This document shows, piece after piece, positions 9,685 to 19,001 of a stretch of 64,000 bases of DNA. Source of the DNA: Candidatus Nitrosocaldus schleperae (GTDB lineage Archaea > Thermoproteota > Nitrososphaeria > Nitrososphaerales > Nitrosocaldaceae); assembly GCA_013538805.1 (NCBI GenBank), contig JABXGR010000002.1, forward strand, positions 1 to 64,000, read 5' to 3'. Both the position numbers and the translations under genes were made by a program. How positions within the stretch are numbered: position 1 is the stretch's first letter; the number at the start of each line of letters is the position of its first letter. The notes beneath the pieces are model-generated. The model worked only from the letters and a program-made list of their open reading frames with translations. It was not told the DNA's origin and did not search any database.

Positions 9685-9694
9685 ATTTATATTA
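9685..9694 (+). promoter_or_regulatory. Putative TATA box for the 9716 gene
   Basis: TTTATATTAA-like element about 22-31 bp before the ATG at 9716, matching leaderless archaeal promoters elsewhere in the window. Confidence 0.45.
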
Positions 9695-9715
9695 ATATAC
9701 CCTTATTTAGGTCTA

Positions 9716-11029
9716 ATGCAGAAAATCACCATATTATGGGTAATAAGTCTATTCTTATTACCAATATTAGTAATTGGTGCCTATGCATCTACAGAGTTGG
9801 ATCAACAGCGAGCAGATAAGAGTAGGCCCGTAAAGATAGGCACAGATAAGGATGTATATGAATGTGGTAAGGATGGAAAGGTTGTAGTCTCTATATCAGG
9901 GAATCCAAACACAACATATACGCTAGTTGTAACAAAACCAGATAACACAACACTAACTTACACTGTAGTAACAGATGCATCTGGGAATGCTAGTGTTAGC
10001 ATACCATTATCAGCATCTGAACCATCTGGTACATGGGCTCTAGTACTTTACAATACAGATAGAAGGGCTGTAGCAGAGGGGAAGTTCCTTGTAAGGTGTG
10101 ATAAGAAATCAACAGAACCAGTACCACCACAAACACCAACAGAGCCAGTAATGAATCCATGTCTAACAGTTGTTAGTGATACAACAACATTCGTAGATAG
10201 AGGTAATACAGTTGCAATAAACTTCACATGGCCAGCACCTATAAATGGCAGTGATCTAGGCATTCCAGGAGCAACACCTATATGGTCAAGCAATGGTCTA
10301 GATACAAATAACCCATACACATTCACAAAGTACTTCCTTCTACCTTCAGGTAACATGTACCATGCTACACTAACCATAAATGCGGATGATCAATGGATGG
10401 ATCTTAAGATAAACGGTAACTTTGTGGCAAGCGAGCCATCATCAAACTGGGGCAATGTGCATACATACAATGTATCAGCATATCTGCAACCAGGGCTTAA
10501 CACGCTAGAGGTCAAGGCTGTTGATATAGGAAGGAGTGTTGCAGCACTTGCATACAAGTTGGAGGTGAAGTGCGAACCTGTACAAGGATCAACACATTGG
10601 GATAAGATAATATTCACAATAGATGTTAAGGAGGTGCAACCTTCCACAACACAGCCAGGTAATGTGGAACTTGTAAAGAAGTTGAGACCATTGATGGGCA
10701 AGACTCTAGACATAAAGGTTAGGGATGAGCCAAGCGAGGTTGTTGCACTAGAGGATACAGTTAAGGCATTCCTTGCTGCAAAGTATAACCTTAGCAAGCA
10801 AGATCTTGATTACATAACTGTTAGGATAGTTGAGGTTGAGTATGCTATAGATCCCAACATGCATGACAAACCAATACCAATTGATAAGCAAAAGGAAGAG
10901 GAGGCTAGCATGGGTAAGAAGAGCACAAACCCTACTCCTTCAAGCAATGAGATATACTATGTATTGCCACCACTCCTGGGTATAGCAGGGTTAGGAGCAT
11001 TCTTTGCTATTAGACATAGAAAGGTATAG
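9716..11029 (+). CDS. Secreted Ig-like surface protein with C-terminal anchor, unknown function
   Basis: 437 residues. An N-terminal signal peptide ends near AYASTELDQ. The first domain (about 35-135) has the beta-sandwich pattern of macroglobulin/Ig-like domains, bounded by two cysteines. A Pro/Thr linker (PVPPQTPTEP) leads to a second beta-rich region with further cysteines. The tail YYVLPPLLGIAGLGAFFAIRHRKV is a membrane anchor with a positive end. The gene lies between cytochrome b and the cupredoxin, so it may support the respiratory chain at the outer membrane face, but the sequence shows no cofactor motif. I do not recognise a named family beyond the Ig-like fold. Confidence 0.75.
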   Translation: MQKITILWVISLFLLPILVIGAYASTELDQQRADKSRPVKIGTDKDVYECGKDGKVVVSISGNPNTTYTLVVTKPDNTTLTYTVVTDASGNASVSIPLSASEPSGTWALVLYNTDRRAVAEGKFLVRCDKKSTEPVPPQTPTEPVMNPCLTVVSDTTTFVDRGNTVAINFTWPAPINGSDLGIPGATPIWSSNGLDTNNPYTFTKYFLLPSGNMYHATLTINADDQWMDLKINGNFVASEPSSNWGNVHTYNVSAYLQPGLNTLEVKAVDIGRSVAALAYKLEVKCEPVQGSTHWDKIIFTIDVKEVQPSTTQPGNVELVKKLRPLMGKTLDIKVRDEPSEVVALEDTVKAFLAAKYNLSKQDLDYITVRIVEVEYAIDPNMHDKPIPIDKQKEEEASMGKKSTNPTPSSNEIYYVLPPLLGIAGLGAFFAIRHRKV

Positions 11030-11059
11030 AGCAACAAACCCAACATTATTTTTTATTTT

Positions 11060-11293
11060 TTATATATCTACGCATGGAAGTATCCTTGTATCACTAACCC
11101 CCTTGATTATCTGTATCTTCCTCATCACTATATTGTAGATGCCCTTAAAGTCTTTAGCCTCTATTATTGCTAGGATATCACAATGCTCAGATACAGCATG
11201 TGCCTCTTTAACACCATCTATCTGCCTTATTATGCTTGCAGATGCTATAACATCCCTCCCAGGCTCAAGATCTATCTCTATGTATGCACGCAT
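11060..11293 (-). CDS. Stand-alone Lrp/AsnC ligand-binding (RAM) domain protein
   Basis: 77 residues covering only the regulator-of-amino-acid-metabolism (RAM) domain: a beta strand (RAYIEIDLEPG), helix, and GVKEAHAVSEHCDILAIIEA, the glycine-containing effector-loop region of Lrp/AsnC proteins. There is no helix-turn-helix. Such proteins are thought to bind small molecules or to form mixed oligomers with full-length Lrp proteins. It closely resembles the product of 44664-44897 and more distantly that of 16946-17188. It is transcribed against its respiratory neighbours. Confidence 0.85.
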   Translation of the reverse strand: MRAYIEIDLEPGRDVIASASIIRQIDGVKEAHAVSEHCDILAIIEAKDFKGIYNIVMRKIQIIKGVSDTRILPCVDI

Positions 11294-11382
11294 ACTTGCA
11301 TTACCATGCTAGTGATAAAAGTAGTTAGGTCTACTAACCTTTATAAGTATGGTAAAGTAGAGTAAACGATGCATGATGTAGC

Positions 11383-11880
11383 ATGGCTGTAGCAAGGGAG
11401 CAGAGCCCATTCGTTATAGGAGCAATAGCATTCGTGCTGATGATTGGCGTAGCGATATCCTACTACATCTTCTCCTACCTGCCAGAGATAAACAGGAAGC
11501 CTACATTCCCTGCAGAGTGGATCAATCCTCCTAAGATAACAGAGATCAGGATAGTTAATGGTGCATTCGATCCAAACCAGCAGGATAACTTTGTACCAAA
11601 GAGGGTTACAATAAACATAGGCATAGATAACAAAGTTGTATGGATCAATGAGGATATAACTGCTCATACTGTAACATCAGATACAAACTACCATGACCAT
11701 TATAGTGGGCCATTCGACTCTACAGCAAAGGAGCACTGGGATGAGTTGCCACCAAACGGCTACCTTATGCCTGGTAGCAAGTGGGAGTTTGTATTCGTTG
11801 AGCCTGGAGAGTATCCTTATCACTGCATACCTCATCCATGGATGCAAGGTGTCATAGTTGTGAAGAAGCCTACTGCATAA
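11383..11880 (+). CDS. Membrane-anchored cupredoxin (plastocyanin-like blue copper protein)
   Basis: 165 residues: one N-terminal helix (about 10-31) then a single cupredoxin domain. Type-1 copper ligands are H95 (AHTVTSD), C148, H151 and M154 (CIPHPWM). Small blue copper proteins replace cytochrome c in ammonia-oxidising Thaumarchaeota. With Rieske and cytochrome b genes 2 kb upstream, this is a good candidate electron acceptor of complex III. It has its own promoter region: TTTATAAG at about 11339-11346, 37 bp before the ATG. Confidence 0.9.
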   Translation: MAVAREQSPFVIGAIAFVLMIGVAISYYIFSYLPEINRKPTFPAEWINPPKITEIRIVNGAFDPNQQDNFVPKRVTINIGIDNKVVWINEDITAHTVTSDTNYHDHYSGPFDSTAKEHWDELPPNGYLMPGSKWEFVFVEPGEYPYHCIPHPWMQGVIVVKKPTA

Positions 11881-11905
11881 ACTGTATAGCAACAATTTAT
11901 TTAGT

Positions 11906-13342
11906 TCAGCCAGCAGTGAATGATACATTATCTATTGCTATGTAGGGTAGCAGTGAGTCTAGAACCAGTCTCCTCTCTTTAGATACCATAGATATATCAT
12001 TCAATGCATCATATATATTGCCTGCAACCATCATCTCCCTAACAGCGTATGCCACCTCCCCATCCTTTATCATATGACCCCCTTTAACCACGCCAGAGAA
12101 GTTCCCATCAACACTGCTAACATTGCCAGAGAACCTATTCACAATTATCCCATTCTTAACCTCTCTTACCATCTCATCATAACCAATATCCCCTGCCTCT
12201 ACTATCAGGTTTGTAGTATCTATTGAGGGAGGGGATGCTATCCCTCCAGATGCATTACCAGTACTCTCTATACCAGCCTTACCTGCTGTATAGGTGTTAT
12301 GTATGAACCCTTCAAGTATACCATGCTCTACTATCACATTCTTCTTGTGAGGAACACCCTCCCTATCGAAACTGCTTGCACCTATACCCTCTGTATATGT
12401 TGCATCATCGATGATGGTTACTCTATCTGCTGCAACCCTTCTGCCTAGCATCCTAGCAAACCTGCTTACCCTTCTCTGAACATTGAATGCATTTATAGCA
12501 TATACTAGGGGATCCTTCACGAGTTCAAGGAATGCGTTAGGCGTTATTATCATAGTACCCTTGAAACTCTCGACCTTCCTACTGTTGAGGGATTTGACAA
12601 CATTGCTAGCAAACTCTCTAGCAGTTGATACAACATCCACACCCCTTAGATAATGGCTAGAGCCCATCTGTACATCAAAGTTCGATACATTGCTACTCCC
12701 ATCCCTAGCCATACCCATGATGCTCCACGTGATTATGCTTATCCTCTCACAAGCATCTATCCCATTCGAGTTAGATACTGCATGCTCCAGGGATGTGGAT
12801 GAGAATAGTGCACTATCAACTGTAACCCTTGCATCATAACCTTTAGCAGTCTTTAGCATCTCATAAGCATACAGGGCAACATCATCCACGCCTATCCCCT
12901 CAATACTGCTATCGTATATGCCATTGAGCCTTGGTATCTTACTACTCTTGCTAGGAAGCCTCTGATACCTATCCCTTGGGCATGCCCTTGCCATACTTAA
13001 TGCAGTGTTAATAGCATCCCTAATCTTATCAGCATCAAATGTATTTACTGAGGCAAAACCCTGTGCCTTGTTGAGTATAACCCTTATCCCTATACCTAAA
13101 GGCTCATCAACCTTTATATGCTTTAGATCATTGCTCTCTACGTATGCTGTAATATGTCTACTCCTACTAGCATAAGCCTCTGCCTCGCTTGCTCCTAGCC
13201 TTAATGCCTCATTAACTGCAAGTGAAGATAGGTGTAGGAGATCTACATCTTTGCAAGTATTACTATCCATATTGAGACCTTCCTTTATACGCTTTATACG
13301 CTTCCTCTTGCCCTTACCATCATTATGATCCTTAACCTTCAC
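11906..13342 (-). CDS. tldE: TldE/PmbA-type metalloprotease subunit
   Basis: 478 residues in the U62/TldD-PmbA family. It lacks a HExxxH zinc motif, as expected for the non-catalytic TldE partner, while the gene upstream encodes the zinc-bearing TldD. The pair forms a heterodimeric or larger protease that degrades unfolded peptides and matures some peptide products in bacteria. The first ~24 residues (KGKRKRIKRIK) are highly basic and unlike the family; an internal ATG before DSNTCKD is a plausible true start. The gene overlaps tldD by 4 bp. Confidence 0.87.
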   Translation of the reverse strand: MKVKDHNDGKGKRKRIKRIKEGLNMDSNTCKDVDLLHLSSLAVNEALRLGASEAEAYASRSRHITAYVESNDLKHIKVDEPLGIGIRVILNKAQGFASVNTFDADKIRDAINTALSMARACPRDRYQRLPSKSSKIPRLNGIYDSSIEGIGVDDVALYAYEMLKTAKGYDARVTVDSALFSSTSLEHAVSNSNGIDACERISIITWSIMGMARDGSSNVSNFDVQMGSSHYLRGVDVVSTAREFASNVVKSLNSRKVESFKGTMIITPNAFLELVKDPLVYAINAFNVQRRVSRFARMLGRRVAADRVTIIDDATYTEGIGASSFDREGVPHKKNVIVEHGILEGFIHNTYTAGKAGIESTGNASGGIASPPSIDTTNLIVEAGDIGYDEMVREVKNGIIVNRFSGNVSSVDGNFSGVVKGGHMIKDGEVAYAVREMMVAGNIYDALNDISMVSKERRLVLDSLLPYIAIDNVSFTAG

Positions 13343-14763
13343 TGCACACCACCAACTATTGCATTACACCTTATATATGAGCCTCCTCCATCAACCTTCA
13401 TAGGTTGGTACTTTCCACAATAGCCAGTGCCTATATCATACTTGAAGTCATTGCTACTGCTTATAGCATCAATACTCTTTAGCACATCCATAGTTATGCC
13501 AGATATGCTCACTCCTCTGAATACTTCTTTAACCTCCCCATGCTCTATAAGGTATGCCTCCTCTGCCCCAAACATGAACTCACCATTAGCATCAGCCTGC
13601 CCATTCCTTGCACCCTTGAGCATATAACCATGCTTAACCTCCTTGATCATCTCATCCAGCCTGTACTCTCCAGGCTCTATGTACGTATTCCTCATCCTTA
13701 TCAATGGCTCATCGTTGTACTCAAATGCTCTAGCATTCCCAGTTGGCTCTACTCCAAATATATAAGCACTCTCTCTATTGTGAAGGTATGAACTCATAAC
13801 ACCCTTATCTATTATCCTTACACTCCTAGTCATGACACCCTCATCATCAACAAACACTGTGCCAGCAGCATTTGGCACTATGTTAGATGTACCACTATCA
13901 ACCAAGGTTACAAGTTCGCTTGCTACCTTCTCGCCTAGAAGATCCTTTGCTATAGAACCTGAGAGCACAAAGTCAGCCTCAACAACATGCCCAATTGCTT
14001 CATGTGCCAATAGCCCAACCATAGCAGGGTCAAGGATGATCGTTGTACGCTCTCCTCTAGGTTGTTTAGCATTAAGAAGCCTTGTAGCCTTCTCTGCTGC
14101 CTCTCTTGCTATTGCAAGGTGATCCTTATCCTTGAAGAGATCATCCCAGCCACCAGTTACACATACACCCTCGCTTGCACTTACCTTCATGCTTCCCTTA
14201 CCTGCTATAGCAGTAACAACGATCTCTGGCTTTGAGTCATGTAGTTCTGCACTTGCACCATCACTACTCAGTATAACCTTTGCATCTATCATCTCCCTGT
14301 ATGTGCATGATGCAGAACTGATATCCTTGCTCTTACTGCCCTTGCCCTTCCTTGCCTCTCTCTCTGCCTCCCTTGCTATCCTAACCTTCTCCTCTATGCT
14401 ATGATCCTCCAACCTACCATTTATCTCTGGCATGAATAAACCTCTAGCAAGCCTTGCCTCTGCTAAGCCTCTTACAGTATTGGTATCACTACCATAACTC
14501 TTTGCACTTGCAGACTTGATTGCTTGCTCAAGTGCTCTGATCAGTTCATCCCTTGTGATTATGCTTGTGCTACTGAAGCCCCATCTACCGTACTTGAGTA
14601 CCCTTATGCCTACACCAGACTTGATAACAGATCTTGCCCTCTCAACCTTGCCATCAACTATCCTGATCTCGTTGAGAGTTCTAGCATGATATCTCAACTC
14701 AGTGTATTGTGCACTTGAAGCATCAAGCACCTTATGAAGCATATCCATATCTACAGTATGCAT
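13339..14763 (-). CDS. tldD: TldD zinc metalloprotease subunit
   Basis: About 474 residues from the ATG at 14763; a TTG at 14781 in the same frame is less likely. The motif LLAHEAIGHVVEADF carries HExxxH zinc ligands and the catalytic Glu typical of TldD. C-terminal family features (EYNDEPLIRMRNTY, NGEFMFGAEEAYLIEHG) are present. It forms the active subunit with the overlapping tldE. The two genes are one transcription unit on the minus strand. Confidence 0.9.
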   Translation of the reverse strand: MHTVDMDMLHKVLDASSAQYTELRYHARTLNEIRIVDGKVERARSVIKSGVGIRVLKYGRWGFSSTSIITRDELIRALEQAIKSASAKSYGSDTNTVRGLAEARLARGLFMPEINGRLEDHSIEEKVRIAREAEREARKGKGSKSKDISSASCTYREMIDAKVILSSDGASAELHDSKPEIVVTAIAGKGSMKVSASEGVCVTGGWDDLFKDKDHLAIAREAAEKATRLLNAKQPRGERTTIILDPAMVGLLAHEAIGHVVEADFVLSGSIAKDLLGEKVASELVTLVDSGTSNIVPNAAGTVFVDDEGVMTRSVRIIDKGVMSSYLHNRESAYIFGVEPTGNARAFEYNDEPLIRMRNTYIEPGEYRLDEMIKEVKHGYMLKGARNGQADANGEFMFGAEEAYLIEHGEVKEVFRGVSISGITMDVLKSIDAISSSNDFKYDIGTGYCGKYQPMKVDGGGSYIRCNAIVGGVQ

Positions 14764-14860
14764 GGTTATGCTCCATATCAACCCCTTTATTATCTATGTG
14801 TTTCAACCATGTAACCTTTGTTATATAACATGGGATACTTGTATAGAATTCCATAATTTT

Positions 14861-14868
14861 TTTATATA
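14861..14868 (+). promoter_or_regulatory. Putative TATA box for the 14888 gene
   Basis: TTTATATA about 20-27 bp before ATG 14888. Its placement supports that ATG rather than the in-frame upstream one at 14762. Confidence 0.5.
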
Positions 14869-14887
14869 TGTAATGTACTATCCAACC

Positions 14888-15634
14888 ATGCTAGAAAAAC
14901 TCTACATGGTTCTTGCTGTGCTGGTACTTGTATCAACAGGCTTCGCTAGTACTTATGCAGCTGGTGGAGATGATGCAGAGCATCTTACACCTGGAGATGA
15001 GCCTGGTGGAGAGCCTCCATCTTCACCACCAGAAGAGCCATTGCCTCCACCAATAGATGAGATATGTGAGGTGCCAGGACCTCCACATAATCCAATAATA
15101 TGTGGCGGTGACATCCCTACAATATTGGAGAATGATGCTGCTGTCAAGGCATATCATACAAGTGGTGCTCTAGTAACCAATGCAAACCCATTGATGCTCA
15201 ATGAGGATGTTGATTGTGTAGCAGGGATAGATTGGGCTGCTGTACCCCTTCCAGGCAATGATGTTGAGATGGTCTGCTATATACTCCCTCCAGGATCAGA
15301 TCCAACACAGTACGAAAGCCATGGATTGGCAAAGCTCTCATCATCAACACCAATACCATGCCCTCCAGAGCTCTCTAGCATGGATCAGTGCTTCTCTGTA
15401 CATTGGGATGGCAGCAATATAGATCAGGTTGGAGAGTGGTACTTCGTTGCAGTCTTCTTCCTGAACAATGATCCAGTTGCATTAGTAGGCAATGACTTTA
15501 GGGTATATCCATTCATGGTTGTGCCAGAGTTCATGATAGGAGGAGTAGCATCTGTAGCAAGCATGTTTGCTGCATTGGCATATAAGAGGTATAGGCAAGT
15601 AAGCAATCAAGCAAGTAAGCAGGTAAGCAGGTAG
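14888..15634 (+). CDS. Secreted Pro-rich surface protein with C-terminal anchor, unknown function
   Basis: 248 residues from ATG 14888, chosen because a TATA box sits just before it and a signal peptide (KLYMVLAVLVLVSTGFASTYAA) starts there. A Pro/Glu-rich linker (about 30-60) precedes a beta-rich domain with six or so cysteines that could form disulfides outside the cell. A C-terminal helix (MIGGVASVASMFAALAYKRY) anchors it. I do not recognise a family. It is divergent from tldD and shares the tail-anchored layout of the other surface proteins in this window. Confidence 0.7.
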   Translation: MLEKLYMVLAVLVLVSTGFASTYAAGGDDAEHLTPGDEPGGEPPSSPPEEPLPPPIDEICEVPGPPHNPIICGGDIPTILENDAAVKAYHTSGALVTNANPLMLNEDVDCVAGIDWAAVPLPGNDVEMVCYILPPGSDPTQYESHGLAKLSSSTPIPCPPELSSMDQCFSVHWDGSNIDQVGEWYFVAVFFLNNDPVALVGNDFRVYPFMVVPEFMIGGVASVASMFAALAYKRYRQVSNQASKQVSR

Positions 15635-15784
15635 GTATGATAAGTGGTAGATAGTAGCAAATGACCATAAATTAAGCAGATAAGAGCAGGAGGAATACAA
15701 ACGGGAAGAGAAGAGGATTAATATATTTGGATATACACCCTCATCCTTTTATAATACATATGTATAGGCGTACTGATAGAAAGG

Positions 15785-16372
15785 TTGGGTATAGTAGATG
15801 AACTACTGAGATGGACTAGAGAGGTGTTCATGCCTATAGGCGATGCTGGGCTATTCATACTTGCATTCCTAGAGTCATCTGTATTCCCTGTACCTCCAGA
15901 TGTACTGCTTATAGCATTAGCATTAGCAAACCCTGCTCTAGCATTATACTATGCTACCATAGCAACCGTAGGCTCTGTGCTTGGAGGCGTAGCAGGTTAC
16001 TACATAGGCTTGAAGGGAGGTAGAAGGGTAGCAAAGCGAATCTTCTCTGAGCGTATGCTTGCTAGAGCAGATGAGTACTTCAAGGAGTACGGTGTATGGG
16101 CTGTGCTTATAGCAGCATTCTCACCAATACCATACAAGGTATTCACAATAGCATCTGGCATATTCAGGCTAAGCCTGAAGGGGTTCATAATAGCATCTAT
16201 AATAGGAAGGGGAGCAAGGTTCTATGCTGAAGCAGTACTTATAATGCTATGGGGGGAGCAGATGCTAGCATTCATCGATGAGAACCTTGAGATTGTATCC
16301 CTAGCAGTTGCAGTAGCAATAATTGCATACATCGTGCTGCGTAGGAGGCTTACAAAGGCTAGGAGAGTCTAG
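15785..16372 (+). CDS. DedA-family (SNARE-associated/VTT) membrane protein
   Basis: 195 residues with several membrane helices. It carries the family signature: an acidic residue in FLESSVFPVPPDVLLIALAL, GYYIGLKGGRR, and FSPIPYKVFTIASGIFRLSLKGF. DedA/VTT proteins act in lipid scrambling or proton-dependent membrane homeostasis, and the YqaA subgroup is closest by length. The frame opens at a TTG (15785), 33-38 bp after a TATA-like TTTTATAA at 15747-15754; no in-frame ATG precedes the domain. Confidence 0.85.
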   Translation: MGIVDELLRWTREVFMPIGDAGLFILAFLESSVFPVPPDVLLIALALANPALALYYATIATVGSVLGGVAGYYIGLKGGRRVAKRIFSERMLARADEYFKEYGVWAVLIAAFSPIPYKVFTIASGIFRLSLKGFIIASIIGRGARFYAEAVLIMLWGEQMLAFIDENLEIVSLAVAVAIIAYIVLRRRLTKARRV

Positions 16373-16461
16373 CACAGTAATAATAGTAGTAGCAGTAGCA
16401 GCAGTATGATGGTAAGCAATAATAATATGTATTCTCTAGTAGCGTGTTCCGATACTCAGTA

Positions 16462-16830
16462 TTAAGTAACACTCTTTGCTTCTCTAACTATCCTCTCTAC
16501 ATCATCATATGCTAGACCCTTATCCAAACTTATGTATACTATGTACTTATCGTGCAAGAATGATACAAGATCAACCTTCTCATGTACAGTAAATGTGAAT
16601 GAGCACTTGCCTAGAGAGTTGTAGAACCTCTCTCGCATCGACTCCCTTATTGCGGTAAGGAAGAACTCATCCCTTGCCTCTTCAGGCTTGAACAATGGTC
16701 TAACATCACTCCTCATACTCCCTGCTAGGGTCTTGCCAAACCTGTTTATTATACCAACATATCTTACCTTGGGGCTAAGCATGAGTATCCTATTGCATAT
16801 CTCCTTGTAGTTGTTATTGCTAGCCATCAT
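16462..16830 (-). CDS. Conserved thaumarchaeal-type small protein of unknown function
   Basis: 122 residues from ATG 16830. The open frame extends further upstream but that part overlaps the divergent regulator gene, and a TTTAT element about 25-30 bp upstream supports 16830. The pattern (KVRYVGIINRFGKTLAG, then a basic loop and TFTVHEKVDLVSFLHDKYIVYISL) looks like a roadblock/profilin-like alpha-beta fold, a family of small hypothetical proteins often multiplied in Thaumarchaeota. No catalytic motif is visible. Confidence 0.65.
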   Translation of the reverse strand: MMASNNNYKEICNRILMLSPKVRYVGIINRFGKTLAGSMRSDVRPLFKPEEARDEFFLTAIRESMRERFYNSLGKCSFTFTVHEKVDLVSFLHDKYIVYISLDKGLAYDDVERIVREAKSVT

Positions 16831-16945
16831 ACTGAGTATATATGCAAGGTTGATAAACTTATTGCATAGTGGTATGCTAACAAACAGATACCATCTCATC
16901 CTATATAGGTAAACCACTAAATATAGCAGGGTTTGAATAGGATTT

Positions 16946-17188
16946 ATGCCATCAGCATACGTGCTCATAAACTGTGATCTAGGCTCAGAGGAGGAGATAA
17001 TAAGGGAGATAAGGACAATAAGAGGAGTTAAAGAGGTGAAGGGCACCTACGGTGTATATGATATAGTTGTGAAGGTTGATGGGAATAGTATGGAAGAGCT
17101 GAAGGATACAATAACATGGAAGATAAGGAGGCTACCAAAGGTACGCTCAACTGTAACGCTTATAGTCATAGAGGGTCAGGGGGAGTAG
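16946..17188 (+). CDS. Stand-alone Lrp/AsnC ligand-binding (RAM) domain protein
   Basis: 80 residues with only the effector-binding RAM fold (AYVLINCDLGSEEEIIREI, then GVKEVKGTYGVYDIVVKVDG). No helix-turn-helix. It is the most divergent of three such single-domain proteins in the window. It is divergent from the small protein at 16462-16830, with both start regions in a 115-bp gap. Confidence 0.85.
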   Translation: MPSAYVLINCDLGSEEEIIREIRTIRGVKEVKGTYGVYDIVVKVDGNSMEELKDTITWKIRRLPKVRSTVTLIVIEGQGE

Positions 17189-17474
17189 AGTAGTTAGTAG
17201 TAGTTAGTAGCAGCAGTTAGTAGTAGTAGGAAGATGATGATAAGCAAGTAGACAGATGATCTAGATGAAGGCATAGTGGTAGCGAGTATAGTGTATCAAC
17301 GCTAGGGAAGATGATCCATACAATGCTACAACATGCAAGAGAATGTAGAACCAACAGATCAAGCAAGCAAGTGATAATGTGGTGGTGAAGAAGAGGAAAG
17401 GATGACGATAATGATGATGATAATGATGATGCACTGCAATACAAAAATAAGGCATATTGTTTATTTACTTACTT
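17189..17474. other. Non-coding convergent intergenic region with triplet repeats
   Basis: 286 bp between the ends of two convergent genes. It starts with TAG/TAGTAG-type triplet repeats and has ATGATG runs near 17400-17430. Open frames here are composed of simple repeats and look spurious. No tRNA, C/D-box pair or strong hairpin was found by eye. Confidence 0.5.
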
Positions 17475-18527
17475 TTAAGGGTTAAGCACAGCCCTACCCA
17501 TTATCTTACCCTCTTTGAGTTGGGTTAGAGCATCATTTGCCTCATCAAGCCTGAACCTCTTGCTTATAACACTCTTCACCATACCCCTTCTTGACAATGC
17601 TACCAACTCTACAAGATCAGCATACTTGCCAGTGTATGAGCCTATTATCCTGTATGCTCTAAGGGGCATGAGTGCAAGGTTGAGTTCTGTAGAGCCACCA
17701 AATAACCCTACAAGCACCAATCTACCTCTCTTCCTAAGCATATCCAGATCCTTTGCTACAGTCTTCGATGAGTTAACAAAGTCTATAACAGCATCTGCAC
17801 CAAGCCCATTGGTTAGATCCTTAACCTCCTTAACAGGATCGCTCCTGCTTGAGTTTATGATGTGATCTGCACCAAGCCTTCTTGCCTCCTCAAGCCTCTT
17901 ATCATCAAGGTCTATAACTGCTATGGTTGAACCTGCTATCGCTCTTGCTATCTGCACCCCTATTAGCCCAAGCCCTCCAGCACCAACTATAACAAGGAAC
18001 TCCTGAGCCTTTGCAGATGAGTTCTTGAGTGCTGTATATGCTGTAAGGCCAGAGCATGCAAGGGAGGCAACCTGCTCAGGCTCCTGCCCATCTATCCTGA
18101 TTAGATACCTCTCATTTGGCACTAGTAGATATTCAGCATACCCTCCATCCTGGAATATGCCAAGAGACCTTGGTCTATCGCATAGGTTCTCCTCTCCAAC
18201 TACACATGCTGGACATGCACCATCGCCTATCCATGGATACACCAATACCTTCTCTCCCTTGCTTGTATTAGCAACCTCATCCCCAACCTCCTCCACAGTA
18301 CCTGCTACCTCATGCCCAGGGGTTAGGGGGAACCTAACACCTCTATCCTCAACCCTCATGAACATATCCCTAGGTCCAGCGTAGCCCCCTTCCCAGAGGT
18401 GAAGATCACTATGACATACCCCGCTTGCAAGTACCCTTACAAGAACCTGCTTACCTCTAGGCTTTGGTAGTGGAAGATCCTCTATCTGTAATGGCTCCTT
18501 TGGCTTAACTATGCGTGCAGCTTTCAT
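17475..18527 (-). CDS. Zinc-dependent medium-chain alcohol dehydrogenase
   Basis: 350 residues from ATG 18527; an in-frame upstream start at 18548 would add seven residues. Catalytic zinc ligands are seen in SGVCHSDLH (Cys) and PGHEVAGTVEEVG (His-Glu). The structural-zinc loop is GDGACPACVVGEENLC: three Cys with Asp where the first Cys usually sits, comparable to the Glu substitution in Sulfolobus ADH. The Rossmann motif is GAGGLGLIGVQIA, followed by DLDDKRLEEARRLGA, where the acidic residue points to NAD(H). Substrate cannot be read from sequence. Confidence 0.9.
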   Translation of the reverse strand: MKAARIVKPKEPLQIEDLPLPKPRGKQVLVRVLASGVCHSDLHLWEGGYAGPRDMFMRVEDRGVRFPLTPGHEVAGTVEEVGDEVANTSKGEKVLVYPWIGDGACPACVVGEENLCDRPRSLGIFQDGGYAEYLLVPNERYLIRIDGQEPEQVASLACSGLTAYTALKNSSAKAQEFLVIVGAGGLGLIGVQIARAIAGSTIAVIDLDDKRLEEARRLGADHIINSSRSDPVKEVKDLTNGLGADAVIDFVNSSKTVAKDLDMLRKRGRLVLVGLFGGSTELNLALMPLRAYRIIGSYTGKYADLVELVALSRRGMVKSVISKRFRLDEANDALTQLKEGKIMGRAVLNP

Positions 18528-18536
18528 GTCAATTGT

Positions 18537-19001
18537 ATGGATAGGCAAGTTATTATACTTTGGGATGCTTTATGTACAGTAAGTATGAGGTATACATTCA
18601 TGGTACTGGTTACTATAGCAGTAGTTGGAGCATTAGGCATACCATTGGGCGATCCTAGGTTCTTATACACTGCTATAACGTTAGAGTGTGCGTATATAGC
18701 ACTTGCAGTACTAGCATTATTGATAGGTGATGGTGTTTATATAGGGAGTAGGGTTGGTACGATGGTTAAGAATAGGAAGAGGAGGATTATGATAGTTACA
18801 GTACCATCTATAGCAATAGCATCTATGGTGATTGTAGCAAATACGTTATCAACAACACACCTTAGCATAATGATGAGCCTCACACCACTCTACAATGCAT
18901 TGATACTTATAGTTGGAGGTTATATACTACAAATACTTCTCATAATAAGCAGTATCTATGAGTATAGCAGGGTAAGGCTTGCTGATTTAAATGCTAGATG
19001 A
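18537..19001 (+). CDS. Four-helix membrane protein of unknown function
   Basis: 154 residues with about four hydrophobic helices separated by a basic loop (KNRKRRIM). The ATG at 18537 gives a 16-residue lead before the first helix; an in-frame ATG at 18585 sits about 30 bp after a TATTATAC element and may be the true start. It overlaps the ScpA frame by 11 bp, so the two may be coupled. No recognised family. Confidence 0.6.
   Translation: MDRQVIILWDALCTVSMRYTFMVLVTIAVVGALGIPLGDPRFLYTAITLECAYIALAVLALLIGDGVYIGSRVGTMVKNRKRRIMIVTVPSIAIASMVIVANTLSTTHLSIMMSLTPLYNALILIVGGYILQILLIISSIYEYSRVRLADLNAR

Noticed and set aside
17217-17455. Small minus-strand membrane-like proteins in the 17.2-17.5 kb gap
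   Set aside because: The frames consist of Ser/His runs from TAG/ATG triplet repeats and lack any promoter or motif.
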